Below, piece after piece: positions 22,542 to 34,987 of a DNA stretch of 64,000 nucleotides. Both the position numbers and the translations under genes were made by a program. The notes under the pieces are model-generated. The model was not told where the DNA came from. It did not search any database and worked only from the letters and a program-made list of their open reading frames with translations. Positions within the stretch are counted from its first letter, which is position 1; every line of letters starts with the position of its first letter. The stretch is from Ptychodera flava (Eukaryota; Hemichordata; Enteropneusta; Ptychoderidae): positions 25,798,654 through 25,862,653 of the forward strand of contig NC_091931.1 of assembly GCF_041260155.1 (NCBI RefSeq). Reading direction: 5' to 3'.

Positions 22542-23625
22542 ACATTATTCTCCAAGAAATTCAATGCTTTTTTTCTAATCTTCAGACCCGCGCGTATTTT
22601 GGTGCAATAACAGAAACGCTGCAAAGAAGATGACTGGTTGACACAATAAAGATACATGGGAAGCTTGTGCAGACAACTTTTGCTGAGTGGATATGGTGGT
22701 AAACCTGTGCCGAAACAATTGCAATGATGAATACATCTACAATTCTCAGTGTCACAAAAATCAGATTGAACTCTAGTCTTCAAATACTGCTGATGTGTAC
22801 TTTCAATTTGTAGCTCTATTCAGAATTATGGATTATCCGGACAATGGATACACAGAAGGTAACTTCAAATGTTAGTAAAAGTTGTAGAGTAATGGCAGTA
22901 TAGCAAATCGTATACAAAAAAGTAGAGTTTGAGAAATAAATCTGTTTTCATTTGTGTGTTTATTCCGGGTTTAATGTTAACGTTTCCACACAATGACATT
23001 TCGAAATCAAATTAAACATGAAAAGGTGTTACACGTTTGATGGTTTCAGCGACTTGCAAGCTTTTAAAAAGTTTTCAAATGTTACGTAATTTTGAAATCA
23101 AACACATGTCAAAACAAATATAGTATGAGCAACATTACCTTGATGTTGATTCGCGTGGCAATACGTTTCTTGACCAGTACAGTGATAACAAACTGATTAA
23201 AAATACATTACCGAATATTGCAGTTATACGCGAGAAATATTTGTTGTGATAAGGGCTAAGTTTTATTTTATATCACTCAAACACAAGAGAGTTCCACTGG
23301 GAATATGATTTTATGATTGGCTGTCATCTGTTTACCAGTACAATATTATGGGACTCTATAAGTAAAGGGAGACGAAGTATTTCTTGAAATTTTTTTAGTC
23401 TTCTTGAAGAAAGTCAAAACATATGTCAATTCGTGATAAATGAGAGAAAATTCATTTTAATATCATGATTTCTAGATGAATCAGACAAAATATAATTTTA
23501 TATATTCCGTGAGAAAACAAACACCACTGTGTCGCGTTTACTCGTCACGGATCGGGAATTGGTAGGCCACACAAGTATGTGTCATATTCATTATACGCCG
23601 ATGAATCCGATTCCATTTTGTTCTT
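22542..23625. other. 3' flank of gene 2, duplicated at 55215-56306
   Basis: After the insertion, sequence from about 22553 is again colinear with the region left of gene 3 (55215 onward). No gene is recognised. Confidence 0.6.
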
Positions 23626-26600
23626 TCATTCTATTTTGACCAGCAACCCGTATGGAATCACGGATCCACGTTCCTTGGTGAACCATTCAATTTCTTGGTT
23701 ACTGAACTTTGGGTCAATCTCTGACGTTGCTCCAATGGTCTGTGGTCCGACTTTGTAACTGGTTGGGTTGATACACACCTGGAACACCACTCTGGCCTGA
23801 TGAGATTTATTCGTTGACTTATCGGTAAACCTTAAACAAAATAGGACATTATTTTTTAGGCATTTCCGAGCGCAACGCACTCAGGGTCGGATAACTTTAC
23901 CTAAGGAAGTACAAAACAAGTTATCAATTAACGCTATACTAAAGTCTATCTGTCGTCACTTTTTAAAGTTATACACATATTGGAATGTTCATTCTACTAG
24001 TTTCGTGATATACATACTAGTTACACTTTACGATGAAGTCATGAAACATCGAAAATTTGCTATTTTGATTTCGAGATATCAAGAGTTGCCATCGCAAGTA
24101 TCCAAAAGGGCATTGGTTCTTTCGAATTTTATCGTGGAACGGGTAAAGTTTCCGGAGGTCATGAGGGTATGAACGAGTGACAAGATTTACATCTTGCAAG
24201 TCCACAGTCTACATTATGGTTTATACAGTCTGTGCTAAGTGTGGATCGATCGTTCAAGGAATTGATTTTGACTGCGTACTGCTGATAATCAACGGTCGAT
24301 GAATACTCAGACGCATGCATTACCAGTACTCCGTGCAAAGATAAGTCAAGAACACCGCATGCTCGGAGAGTTAAACTGCAGTGTCTCCTTCAATACCTTT
24401 TCGTGCAGGCCATAAAGTGCATATACATGACTATTAATTAAACATCATAAAGGTAGAGTACACTATTGAAAAGGATATTTACTTGGCAGAGAATAGTATT
24501 CAAATAGCTTCATACTCACTCGCTTTCAGATGCATACACGTCACATCCGGAATACCGTATGCTTGGAGAAAGAAATATCTGTTTGGTGTCAAAACCTTTG
24601 GGTTTACGATCGTCCGAGAAGTGGCCATCACACTCACTAAGTTTTGCCCCTCCCATGCGAACATCACCTGAGAAGCGGTCATGCAGAAGTAAGATGAGAG
24701 AGGTCGCGTGTCAAAATGACTTTGAAAGGTCTAATTTTAGGTGTCATAACAGGTGACTGCTAAGTTTAAACATTGTTATTACACCTCACTCATTCAGCGT
24801 GCACTGCCATTGGTTAAACACGACTCACGTGACATGTAAAAGAACGTGATGATGCCCTCTGCGAACGTGATGATGCCCTCTGCATTTGATATTACATGGA
24901 TGACGTCATTTTACTTACTGCGCATCCTTTCTGCGCATAACAAATTGTCGTTCGCTTGTACTTGCTACAATCGCTGCGAAACGTCATGCAGAGCTGTCCG
25001 GCACAGTTAGACGATATTTTGATGCAAGTAAACAGCAAACGAACGAAAATGGCAACAAGGAATGCAATTTCTGTGTTCAGCGACTATGCAAGCAACAAAT
25101 TTGGATACGCGACCGAGGAGATCGGCAAACTTTCAGCGGCAACCCTAGACTTGGCACTGACAACATTTTACGCTGAGGTCCGGACTCATGCAGAAAGGCG
25201 AACTGTACTCGAAGAAGTTTGTTCGGTGTAATAAAAATAATAACACATGACAGCTAGGGCAAGATCACGATTTTTTGCCTGCCCTCGGGCTGGTGGTCAT
25301 GATCGAAATATTGATGATGCCCTCGCCTACGGCTTGGGCATCATCAATATTTCGATCATGACCACCATCCCTTGGGCAGGCAATAAATCGTGATCTTGCC
25401 CTCGCTCTCATGTGTTATTATTTAAATAGAACATTTTTCATACCTGGCATCAAAAAATCCCCGGTTTCGAGAATAGGTTTAACCGATTGTAGTCTGGTGC
25501 CATGAAAAGCAACATGCCACTTATTGAATACATCTAATGCCGATGCTTTTGGAGGTGTCCTGTGAGGGCAAGATAATAGCTCGGATAAAATCATTGAATT
25601 TTTGTTGCAATGTCCATTGCAAAGTGATGAGATGAATATGTTATGGACAGTGTTTGTGTAGACGAAAACATGTCTGTTGGTCGATGTGATTGTTTCAGGT
25701 ACAATGCGCCTCGAAAGTGAAAGATTTAAACTTTTGCTCAAACTTTTCTGAATGAAACAAATCAACAATAAAAACTAGGGTTCACCGTTCAAAGTTTGGA
25801 ACTAGTGAAAAAAATCATCCAACATTTTGAGGTATTTGAAATTCAAAATGGCCGCAATCCCTGTGTTAACTCTATGGGGCGAAAATCAAACTTCGAATTT
25901 TCGATGATCGCGATGAACTTAGACGGTGAATTTTTTTTTCTTTTTCAAAGAGCTTGAAAATGAACCCCACAAGTGGTAGGCCGCAAAAGAATTGTATAAA
26001 TTTGAGAGTCCAAATATCTGTCCCCGGGGCGCGTCCTACCTTAGTGCGAGTTTCTCCCCTCAATGTTTTTTGACTACTCAATGCCTTGCCTTGAAGTGTC
26101 AACTTACTTGAGTGCGAAACGGCACCATCCAAATGGAACTCCGTAATCTTTGGCGGGTTGTCCTCTAGTATAGTAAAGCTTGTCACCTCTGTCATTATGA
26201 CAGCTTGTACAGTAGCACATGTCGAACTTTGGCTCGAAAAATGCATCTGAAAGAAAGGAAAACAATCATAAAAAACATGACTGTGAGCTAAAAATCTACA
26301 TATCTATTTGCTTTTGTGATTCTTACGATACTCACTGAGTCAAACATCTTGCACTGTGCCATTGTAAGTTCCATTCCCCGAGGGTTTACTCCAGAACATC
26401 CGTTTGTAGATTCTTAGAAATGTAGAATGTACACTAATAAATCATTACCAATTGAAGCAAATGGTCTTTTTCAATTGGATAAATTTTACCATACAATCAT
26501 TCTGTATTACATTGATTTCCTAGTGGATGATATCAGACTGTACATCGTATTATTATAAACATGCATATGCATGCTCGAAACAAACCCTGTAATTCCAAAG

Positions 26601-26669
26601 ATTTCTTGAACCTTCCGCATAGCTCTCTGTAACTGCAATGTCCTCTTGAGGCAGAGGTTGGTCTGCTAC
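23626..26669 (-). CDS. Gene 2 exons 5-9: Cys linker and HGT..Y..E module
   Basis: Exons 26669-26586, 26246-26108, 25559-25444, 24667-24520 and 23830-23626 encode GHCSYRELC, FFEPKFDMCYCTSCH-like sequence, [35 protein letters not shown] and [19 protein letters not shown]. The last intron ends in TTTAAG rather than TTTCAG but still gives AG. The intron between exons 7 and 8 is interrupted by a 0.66-kb element. Confidence 0.78.
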
Positions 26670-28605
26670 CTACTGAAAAAACATACAAATTTATATTTAC
26701 GACTCTACCGGTATTCTATGTTGTAATTTAAAAATACAGCGTATTGCATAGGCGAGGTCCACACGCTCTCAGATAGCAAATTTCCGTTTAAACTAAACCC
26801 AGAGTGTGTAGGAAAACATGACCATAATCATAATTACCAAGAATTTGTTGACCTTGGCTGCTGGATTTAATTCTGATCAATGCTCTCTCCGCCGCTTGTT
26901 TCACAGCCGTATTCGTACTCCGGCACAGTGACGTCAATGTTGAGATAGCACCCGGTATGGAAGTTATATTTCCCCTGTGTCTTTCTGCTTGAGCCAAAGT
27001 CCACAACGCATTAGCTGCCGACTCCTGCACGTCAGGTCGATCCTTCTTCAAAAGGTCAATTAGCAGCTGTACTCCACCTAGTTCCACTATCAAATCTTTG
27101 TTGGTGTCATTCACTGCAATGTTACCCAGTCCCGTCGTGATTTCAAGCGCTGAAAATTCATGATCGTTAACATTGCCCTGTAGCCTCGGGTCGTCCAGTG
27201 TTTTCTTTAACACTCCAAGAGTGACAGCGATCAGCATTTTATCTGCCGTCAAAAGATCAATTTTGTTGTCTTCAGTAACGTAGGACAGTGTCAACATGGC
27301 CGCCATGCCTAGCAGTAAGTATTTTGATTTCATATACGGAGCAATCCTTTCGATGGCCCGTATGTCCCGATACACCTGCTTGTTCTCAGTTGCCTTGGCG
27401 CAGTTGTGCAGCGCGAAAATTGCTGACTTCACGAGAAAATATCTCTTCTACAAAGCAAGAGAAAAATAAAAGATTAGCTAATACAATAGAAGGAGCCGGA
27501 CTTCTATTAAATGTATGTAACTAAAGAAAAAGTGAACAAATGAGCAAATTTCACATTTCATGTAGTTGTTCATTATATTTAAGCCGACAGTGCTGCTTAT
27601 TCAAAATGACTCATAATGTTGGTTTAGACCGGAAAAGATAAAAGGTAACAAAAGTATCAAAAAGATATACTTTCCAGTCAATCTATGATTGTGCATAATC
27701 AGCAATTGTGCATGATCAACAATTAACAAAGTCTACATGACTGTACTCGATCAATAGAGTCAGACACTTTTACCTCATTTGTCACTTTTGTCGGTCCGAA
27801 CCTATCAATATCTTTCAGCATGAGTTCGAGGAGCCCTGACTGTCCAAACTGCTTGCATAGTTTCAGGCTGTCAGAAGAATAATCCGTGCATATTTTCCTC
27901 AATACGTTTATGCCAAACCAGGACTGCTCATTTGGGTTTCTATCTCCAATTTGTTGAAGACGTTGCAGCAACTTTGTCAGCTCGTGGCCTCCTCCAAGAC
28001 TTGCTAAATGATCGCCAAAACGCCGAAGCAATCTCTCATCACTCGTCCTGCCTAACGGTACCATTATAGTTTCACGCACTTTCTCCACGGCTGTAAAAAT
28101 GTCAACTTCACTTCCATTTGCCAAGAGTTCAACTGTTTCTCTCATGGCGAACATAATAGCATTTGGGTCCGTACCATTTATTTCACTTTTTACCTCGCCC
28201 TTCGTCGACGCAGAATCAACGCCTTCATCTTTTTCTGAAATACAAGAAATTAGAAAACGCCTCTCGCTTTCAACATAGTTGGTGTTTCCGTTCTCCGGAA
28301 ACTACAATTAGTCGCATATGTTTTCTCTGGTAAAAAGGTACATCAAAATAACAAATCGATAAGTCGAAACAAAAACTCCTGTAAAGCTCCCTATTCTATA
28401 TCAGTGTTAGCAGAGTACAGGCACCTGCTTAAGCTTTTCCTCTGTAATAATCGTCCCTGTGCCACTGTCTCAATTTTTTATGTATCTGTTGAAATCTTCC
28501 TCTCGGCCTATGAGTCTGTCTGTTCAAGTCTTACTCAACTGTTCGTTTTTTTAGCTCACGTGTGTTAACACGTGGGCTAATGTCATAGCGATGTCTCTCT
28601 GTCTG

Positions 28606-28640
<35 letters not shown>

Positions 28641-30893
28641 CTGTCTGTCTGTCTGTTTACACGATAACTCAAAAACGCCTGAACGGATTCAAGTCAGATT
28701 TGGTACACAGATACCATATGCTACTTGCAAGAACTGATTAGATTTTGGTTAGTGTGGCTTGCATATTAATGAAGTTATGCAATATTGTTTTTTTTCCGTA
28801 CAATGGTTTCCCTATGGAGACGGTAATGACAGTGTAGACATATATCAAGAAATACTGCACCAAATTTCATGAAACTTTTCACAGATGACAGTCTCAGAAC
28901 ATTATGATGATACTGTGAGTGTCATGTCAATTATCTTCTCATTTGCATATTTAATGAACTTTTGTTATTAGTGAGATAACTCTAAAATTCCTGCACGAAA
29001 CTTGATGATACTTGCAACAAATATTGATCTGATATATATCTAATTACGCTTAGAAGCATTTGGCAGAGTCAAGTTAAAAAATAGCTCATTTGCATATGTA
29101 ATGAAGTTTTGTAATTAGTGAAATAACTCCGACATAACTTCACCAAATGTAATGAAATCTGCTGCAGATACTGATCTGACTAATATCTAACCGTAGTGTA
29201 AAGCATTTAGTAGTGTGAAATTAATTAAGGGTTCATTTGCATATTTAATGAACTTTGTAATTAGAGATATTACTCTAAAATTACAGCGTTAAATTTGATG
29301 AAACTTGCTACAGATGTTGATCTGATAAATATCCAATTGTAATGAGAAGCATTGAGCAGTGTCAAGTTTATAATTAGCTCATTTGCATATTTCGTGAAGT
29401 TTTATAATTAGTCATATAACTCCGAAATAACTGCATCAAACGTCATGAAAACTGCTGCATATACTGATCTTAGAGATATCTAACCTTGTTGTAAAGCATT
29501 TAGTTGTGTAAAGTTAATTAAGGGTTCATTTGCATATTTAATAAACTTTGTAATTAGGTATATATAACTCTGAAATTAAGGCACCAAATTTTGTGAAACG
29601 CGCTACAGAAATTGATTTGATAAATATTTAATTGTGCTATGAATCATTGAACAGTGTCAAGTTAATTTAGGGTTTATTTGCATATTTAATGAACTTTGTA
29701 ATTAGTGAAATTACTCTAAAATTACAGCACTAAATTAAATAAAACGTGCTACAAATGTTGATCTGATGGATATCTAGTTGTCCCATGAAGCATTGAGCAG
29801 TGTCAAGTTAATTAACAGCTCATTTGCATATTAAATAAAGTTTTGTAATTAGTGATTAAACTCTGAGAGTACTGTGCGAAGTTGAAAAAAACTGCTACAT
29901 ATAGTGATAACATATATCTTATTGTTCTGTGAAGGGTACTACTATTAATGAACCTGTTGTAAAACACGTGAGCATATTCAGTTCATATTTGGTTTCTATT
30001 TGTCAGCTGATGTATGTTTACCACAAATAATTAACGGTTGTTCTTGTCAAACTAATAACTAGTACGGGCACATAAAGGATCACAATGTATTGGCAAAACG
30101 TCGACAAAAACATTGATATCCTACCTGTAAGCTCTGTGCCTATGTATATCATTCTAACGTCACCATTATCACAGGTGGCGCCAGCACTGATGCAAAGGGC
30201 TTTACTCGGGTCTTGATGTGGTAAGTCTGTGAAAGCTATTCCAAGATCCTCGTCGTTGGCCTCGAATCTACAATATGGAGAGGATTGAGGACGTTTCTTG
30301 AAAGTTCTACACTGTGAAATTTAGGAAAAAGTAACGTGTATTTTGACAACGATGAAAAGCCTAACTCACCTTAAGGTACCGTCATCTGCATTTAGAATGA
30401 CGTAGAATTTATCGGGGACTTCGTAGTCGGATCGGTCAGATGGATATATTCCGCACTCCCATCCATCGTGTACTAGTCTCTTGTCGACCAGGCTCCAGCC
30501 CCAGGAGTCAGATGTTAATCCTAGCAGATGTGAATATCCAACGCAGCTCATTGGTGCATTTTGCGTCGCCATTCCTATCATAGCCTGACTGCCTCGTTCA
30601 TTTCTCGGCCAAAATATCTCAAACACGTGAGTCCCGCTGACATACGCCTTCTTTCCCCTGATCAGATCAGTTCTCATCGTCTTCTCGCCTCGCCTGGCGG
30701 TGACCTTGTCCGGAAGGACGGTGAAATTGTCGGAACAGTCATCTGGATCCCATGCGTGCTTCACTTGCTCGTCATTGACCGACAGCAGGTTGTCGTCAAT
30801 AATCATTGCCTGAAGCACCTCCGACAACTCTGGAGTTGAACATCTCTGTTGTTGCAAAACTTCTGCCTGTAGCTGAGATTGTTTATGTCCCAT
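23626..30893 (-). CDS. Gene 2: SPRY-ARM protein with NEURL4-like/ART-like C-terminus (no NHR)
   Basis: Nine exons: 30893-30370, 30267-30125, 28234-27774, 27447-26838, 26669-26586, 26246-26108, 25559-25444, 24667-24520 and 23830-23626. Borders are GT..AG, all are open, and the sum is 2430 nt (809 residues). It begins MGHKQS (MGxxxS), followed by SPRY (about 46-220), ARM repeats, CYCTSCH, then HGT (H673), SIRYSG (Y731), EIEW (E790) and YGLLVKIE before TGA. Compared with gene 3, the three exons that encode NHR are absent. Exon 2 ends and exon 3 begins in phase 1, so the frame is kept. Intron 2 holds satellite DNA instead. Confidence 0.87.
24956..25231 (+). CDS. Small ORF inside the 0.66-kb element; possible Crypton-related N-terminal fragment
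   Basis: The 91-residue frame contains RNAISVFSDYASNKFGY and LDLALTTFYAEVRT. This resembles, from memory, the segment before the catalytic part of Crypton-derived proteins such as KIAA1958, QRICH1 or ZMYM, where a helix ends in FY.E.R. No recombinase catalytic residues are present. The same peptide is open in copy 2, which may mean selection or only a recent copy. Confidence 0.35.
   Translation: MYLLQSLRNVMQSCPAQLDDILMQVNSKRTKMATRNAISVFSDYASNKFGYATEEIGKLSAATLDLALTTFYAEVRTHAERRTVLEEVCSV
25238..25422. repeat. Long palindrome with ~85-bp arms (copy 1)
   Basis: Arms containing GGGCAAGATCACGATTTTTT and GGTGGTCATGATCGAAATAT fold back on each other around a turn at ccctcgcctacggcttggg. The structure recurs at 47167-47352. 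Confidence 0.9.
25694..26044. mobile_element. MITE (copy 2) in gene 2 intron
   Basis: Ends are AGGTACAATGCGCCTCG and the inverted CGGGGCGCGTCCTACCTTA. It sits between the CxCxxCH exon and the HGT exon, the same intron as copy 3 in gene 3, so it predates the gene duplication. Confidence 0.7.
26838..28234 (-). CDS. Gene 2 exons 3-4: ARM repeats
   Basis: Exon 3 (28234-27774, 461 nt) and exon 4 (27447-26838, 610 nt) match the lengths in gene 3 exactly. Canonical repeats are clearest in GLGNIAVNDTNKDLIVELGG and [20 protein letters not shown]. The junction between these two exons (phase 0) is the point where gene 1 has its SH2 cassette. Confidence 0.88.
28250..30120. repeat. Satellite-filled intron 2 of gene 2, where NHR exons are missing
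   Basis: The intron holds a GCTCACGTGTGTTAACACGTG start (about 28555), a TG run (about 28608-28634), and from about 28930 to 29930 roughly seven units of about 145 bp. Each unit has CATTTGCATATTTAATGAAC or a variant, with starts near 28947, 29087, 29233, 29379, 29527, 29668 and 29820. I found no trace of NHR sequence on either strand. Confidence 0.75.
30125..30893 (-). CDS. Gene 2 exons 1-2: SPRY domain
   Basis: Exon 1 (30893-30370, 524 nt) and exon 2 (30267-30125, 143 nt) encode a short variable N-terminus and an SPSB-like SPRY domain. Landmarks are HAWDPDDCSDNF, GTHVFEIFWPR, CVGYSHLLGL, SWGWSLVDKR, DLGIAFTDLPHQDPS and NGDVRMIYIG. Exon 2 is 6 nt longer than in gene 3, adding two residues. 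Confidence 0.88.
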
Positions 30894-31330
30894 TATCTTC
30901 TCCTAATGCTCTGTTACAGCGATGATATCAGTCTTGTTGGGAAAAAAATCAAAAGACATTTCGCAAAATTTCATATACACTTCTCACTATCATTTATTAT
31001 TATGATTTTTACAGTTTTTCAAATCATCTGATTTCATCACACTTGCCTCATACTCACCCTTTCTAATATGAAAGGATGAGTATTTAGAGAGTGGTGAACA
31101 CACATGAGTGCTTACTACTTATGGCAAAGGTGGGGTATGCTTAACAAACACCTTTCTTTATTGATAAAAATTACTAAAATACACCTCTTTATTGATTCTT
31201 TATCGCATATGGCAAAATTCATTAATAAGTAATAAACAAAAACGCATAAATAAACAAACAAACAAGGATCCAGAGTTCCCTGAGCTGTAACAGTAGAGAT
31301 ATTGATGCAGGCCATTTTGCCAAGCAGGCA
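30894..31330. other. Upstream region of gene 2
   Basis: The first 100 bp resemble the upstream region of gene 0. About 31080-31270 resembles 2910-3270 and 44600-44880. A promoter probably lies here, but no clear TATA box or initiator could be supported by eye. Confidence 0.4.
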
Positions 31331-31418
31331 TACGAGGCGCCAAATGTAAAAAAAAATAATTTACACAATCAAGCTTTTTTTAGAGATAGAAAAGGAGGAA
31401 AATGTATATAGAGAGAGG

Positions 31419-31424
<6 letters not shown>

Positions 31425-31517
<93 letters not shown>

Positions 31518-31790
31518 CGTGTGTATACACACATACAGATACATTGCCCCACACATATGTTTACGTATGCATACATATACATACATACATACATACATAG
31601 AGAAAAAAATACGCGCATGCATATACCGTATTCATTCATACATGTAAAATGCATACATACACACATACATAATATGAACGCACATACATACATACATACA
31701 TACATACATACATACATACATACATACATACATACATACATACATACATACATACATACATACATACATTAATACAAACATACATCTGAC
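31425..31790. repeat. Compound microsatellite (TA, TG, CATA)
   Basis: A TA run (about 31424-31482), a TG run (about 31485-31512) and long CATA runs (about 31574-31602 and 31683-31770) follow each other. Long open frames here (YIYI, CVCV, MYVC) are repeat artefacts. Confidence 0.95.
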
Positions 31791-32933
31791 TTTGATACAG
31801 CTCGAAGATTTTACATTGAGCCTCGTTTTCGAGGCAGCTGCTGACGTTAACAGTATCTTACAGCGCTGCAAAATCTTATACATACATCCTCGTTCTGATG
31901 AAGCTGAGCTGAGTAAGTTTGTTACATATATAACCTCATTCTGATACAGCGATACAGCTCCAAAAAGTTTATATATCGGCCTCGTTCTGATGATACAACT
32001 ACACACAGCAAAATTTTACATACAGTCTCGTTCTGAGGGCACAGCTATAGCTGGGAAGTTTTATACACAGACTCGGTGGGTAAAGAAGAGAGCCATAGCT
32101 GAGAAGTTTTATATACAGATTCGGGCACGGGAAACTTTTACATACAAACTCGTTCTAAAGACACAGCACGCTGGGAAGATTTATACACATACTCGGTGGG
32201 AAAATTTTACAGTAAAAGACCGCAATTCTTGGTGTTGGTGTTGGACTTTCCTTGGGGCATTTGACACAAGGAGCATGGAGGTACACGCGAGGATGTAGCT
32301 AAGGGACTGGTCAGTTGCTTCAGCCAGGGAGGCGTTGGATTCATGGTGGGTCACCCTGTTTTTGACTTTCGTGATGGGCGGTCACCATGTTTTTGAAATG
32401 CCCAATAGGGGGTCAGTGTGTTTTCAAGTTCAACAAGGGCTCATACTTGCATAAAATGCATTGTGCCAGACACAAATTTCAGCATTGAGTTGCATTTTTC
32501 GGCGTGCCCTTTGGGCGCGTTACTTTAATAATAAGACATATTTGTAGAGCCCTGTCCTAGTGCAAAACTTTATATATTTGACATATATATATTTGAGATA
32601 TCTGTATGTTTAAATTTTTTCGGCGCACCCTTGGGTGCATTTCTCTAAATATCAAACATATTTTTCAGCATGCCCTTCATAAGAAAAGCATGGCAAGTTC
32701 CTGATACTTTTCTGTTTTCTCTATGAGAATTTAGTATTAGAAAGCAACATGCACTAATATTTCAATCACATTTTCCTTACAATAGTTCTGGACATCTGCT
32801 TATACATAAAGAGAGTTGGAATACATACAGCTCATTCAAAATACGGTACTCAAACTTTAGAATTGACACTTTTAAGCTCCTATCTTACAACTGACATGAC
32901 ATCAATGTCATTAAAACACAGAATGACCGATTG

Positions 32934-33073
<140 letters not shown>

Positions 33074-33096
33074 GATATATATTATATATATTTAGG

Positions 33097-33238
33097 GGTT
33101 ATTACACGAAGTTTGGGCGATACCGCGTCGTATTCGAGTGATGTGTCCGTATTTTGACGAGTTGCGCAGCAACGAGTCAAAATACGGACACATCACGAGA
33201 ATACGACGCGGTATCGCCCAAACTTCGTGTAATAACCC
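33097..33238. repeat. Near-perfect hairpin element
   Basis: Arms of about 64 bp starting GGTTATTACACGAAGTTTGG pair with the reverse complement ending AACTTCGTGTAATAACCC. The turn is gttgcgcagcaac. Short ttta-like sequence lies on both sides. Confidence 0.92.
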
Positions 33239-34704
33239 TTTATCATACATGCATGCTTTGGTTATGACTGTTTTCCTACAGACGCTCCGAAATTAGCAAC
33301 GAAATCAACTTGAAATCGACCTTGCTTCCTCCAGGCTGTACTTATAAAAAGTTGGTTGCTAAGGAGTGATGACAACCGTATCACTTCTTGATATTATTCC
33401 GCTATTGGGCCATTCCACTGCAAAGGAGGATTTATGGAGCACTTTTACAGCAAACAATTTAAATATTACGATGTCGACACAGGTTTTCACAATTTGAAGA
33501 AGATTTATTTTTAGTTTAAAATGACGGTGGATGTAAAACATAGGCGGGAGTCCACAAAATGGGTGTGTTTTCGTGTTTTAATACATAACCTCATCCCTGC
33601 GTGAAAGTTATGAGGCCGCCAAAAATCGGGTCAAAATACTCGCGCCACGCTCAAACTCTTATCGTGTATGAACAGCTGAGAGCACAGAGCAAGCAGCTCT
33701 GCGACATCTATGAATGCACATACAGTGGATATAAAACCCGTACCAGTCAGTTTATCTCGAAGAATTATACATGTTCCCAGACGTCAAATATGCCCAATTT
33801 ACCATCTCAGTAAGCGGATTAGTGAAAACATGAAGTGAGTACACTGTAAGCTGTAGTGTCGTAACTCGTTCGTGATTTTGTTGCTGTACGAATAAAAGTA
33901 CATTTCAAAGGTATTTCCGTCGTCTGCTCGTATATTTTCCTTCCTGGCTTGCCTTAATAGAACTAAACTTCCTTTAACAACCGAAGCGAAAGTTTGACTT
34001 TCCCTAGATGGCACATTGTATCTGAAACCCGCACCGCATCGGTGCCACAGACACGATCATGACCTGTGAACTGACAGGTAGGTACAAATCGGAAATATCA
34101 TGTGCACCTTCAACTTTGTCTGTCGCGAGTATTTTCAGTGCGGTTGGTATTTTGTGGCTCATTTACGACTGTAAATGATGTAATTCACCGCCCAGATACT
34201 TTAAGCTCATCAACAGGAAACTTGTCTTAAACCGATTCTATCATGATGCTCTGTCAACCGATATCTTTACGTGTAATGATACTTCCATGGTGTGAATATT
34301 CAGCAGCGTAGACGACACAAAAACACCGCACCGTGCACCGCCACGGGACCGGCCGTGAATTGACAGGTGTCGGCAAATTATACATATTTTCAATACGTTT
34401 GTTTGTATGTTTTTGGAACAACTGTACTTGTGCCTAAGGGCAATGCCCATGAAGTGACTGCAAACAACAGAATTTTGACCATAATCATAATGACGTTTCG
34501 GATTGTCATTTGTCTTATTCGCTCAGCTGTTTTATTTTAAATATACCAACGAAGGTCATGCATACAGCGAAGGTCACGCGTCCGCGTCGCTGTAAGTAGT
34601 TCGGTTACAGTGAAAATATAATTCGTATTTTCACTAGTTAAAATATGGGCTCATATCAGTACCGTCTGAACAATAGAAGAGTGGCAATACAGGCATAGCA
34701 TGTA

Positions 34705-34707
<3 letters not shown>

Positions 34708-34789
<82 letters not shown>
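34708..34789. repeat. TA dinucleotide run
   Basis: A pure TA tract inside the fold-back structure. Confidence 0.95.
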
Positions 34790-34790
<1 letters not shown>

Positions 34791-34987
34791 TGAATTATTC
34801 AATTTATATCCCACCTTTTGTTAACCTTTGTTTCACACAGGGGGGGGATCACCCTGTTTTCGAAAGTTGGAAAGTGGGGTCACCCTGTTTTTGAAAGTTG
34901 GAATGGGGGAGGGGCGTTCAGCCACTTTTTGACGTCGGCAAAAAATAATCCACCGTCCCCTAGGCCGAAGAAACTAGTCCCTAATAC

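Larger units (their letters stand above)
24774..25430 (+). mobile_element. 0.66-kb element with small ORF and terminal palindrome (copy 1)
   Basis: It lies in a gene 2 intron; the matching intron of gene 3 (near 57421-57430) lacks it, so the insertion is visible against an empty site. One side starts TGTTATTACACCTCACTC, the other is a long palindrome (25238-25422). A 91-codon ORF lies at 24956-25231. An inverted second copy is at 47163-47838. Confidence 0.8.
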
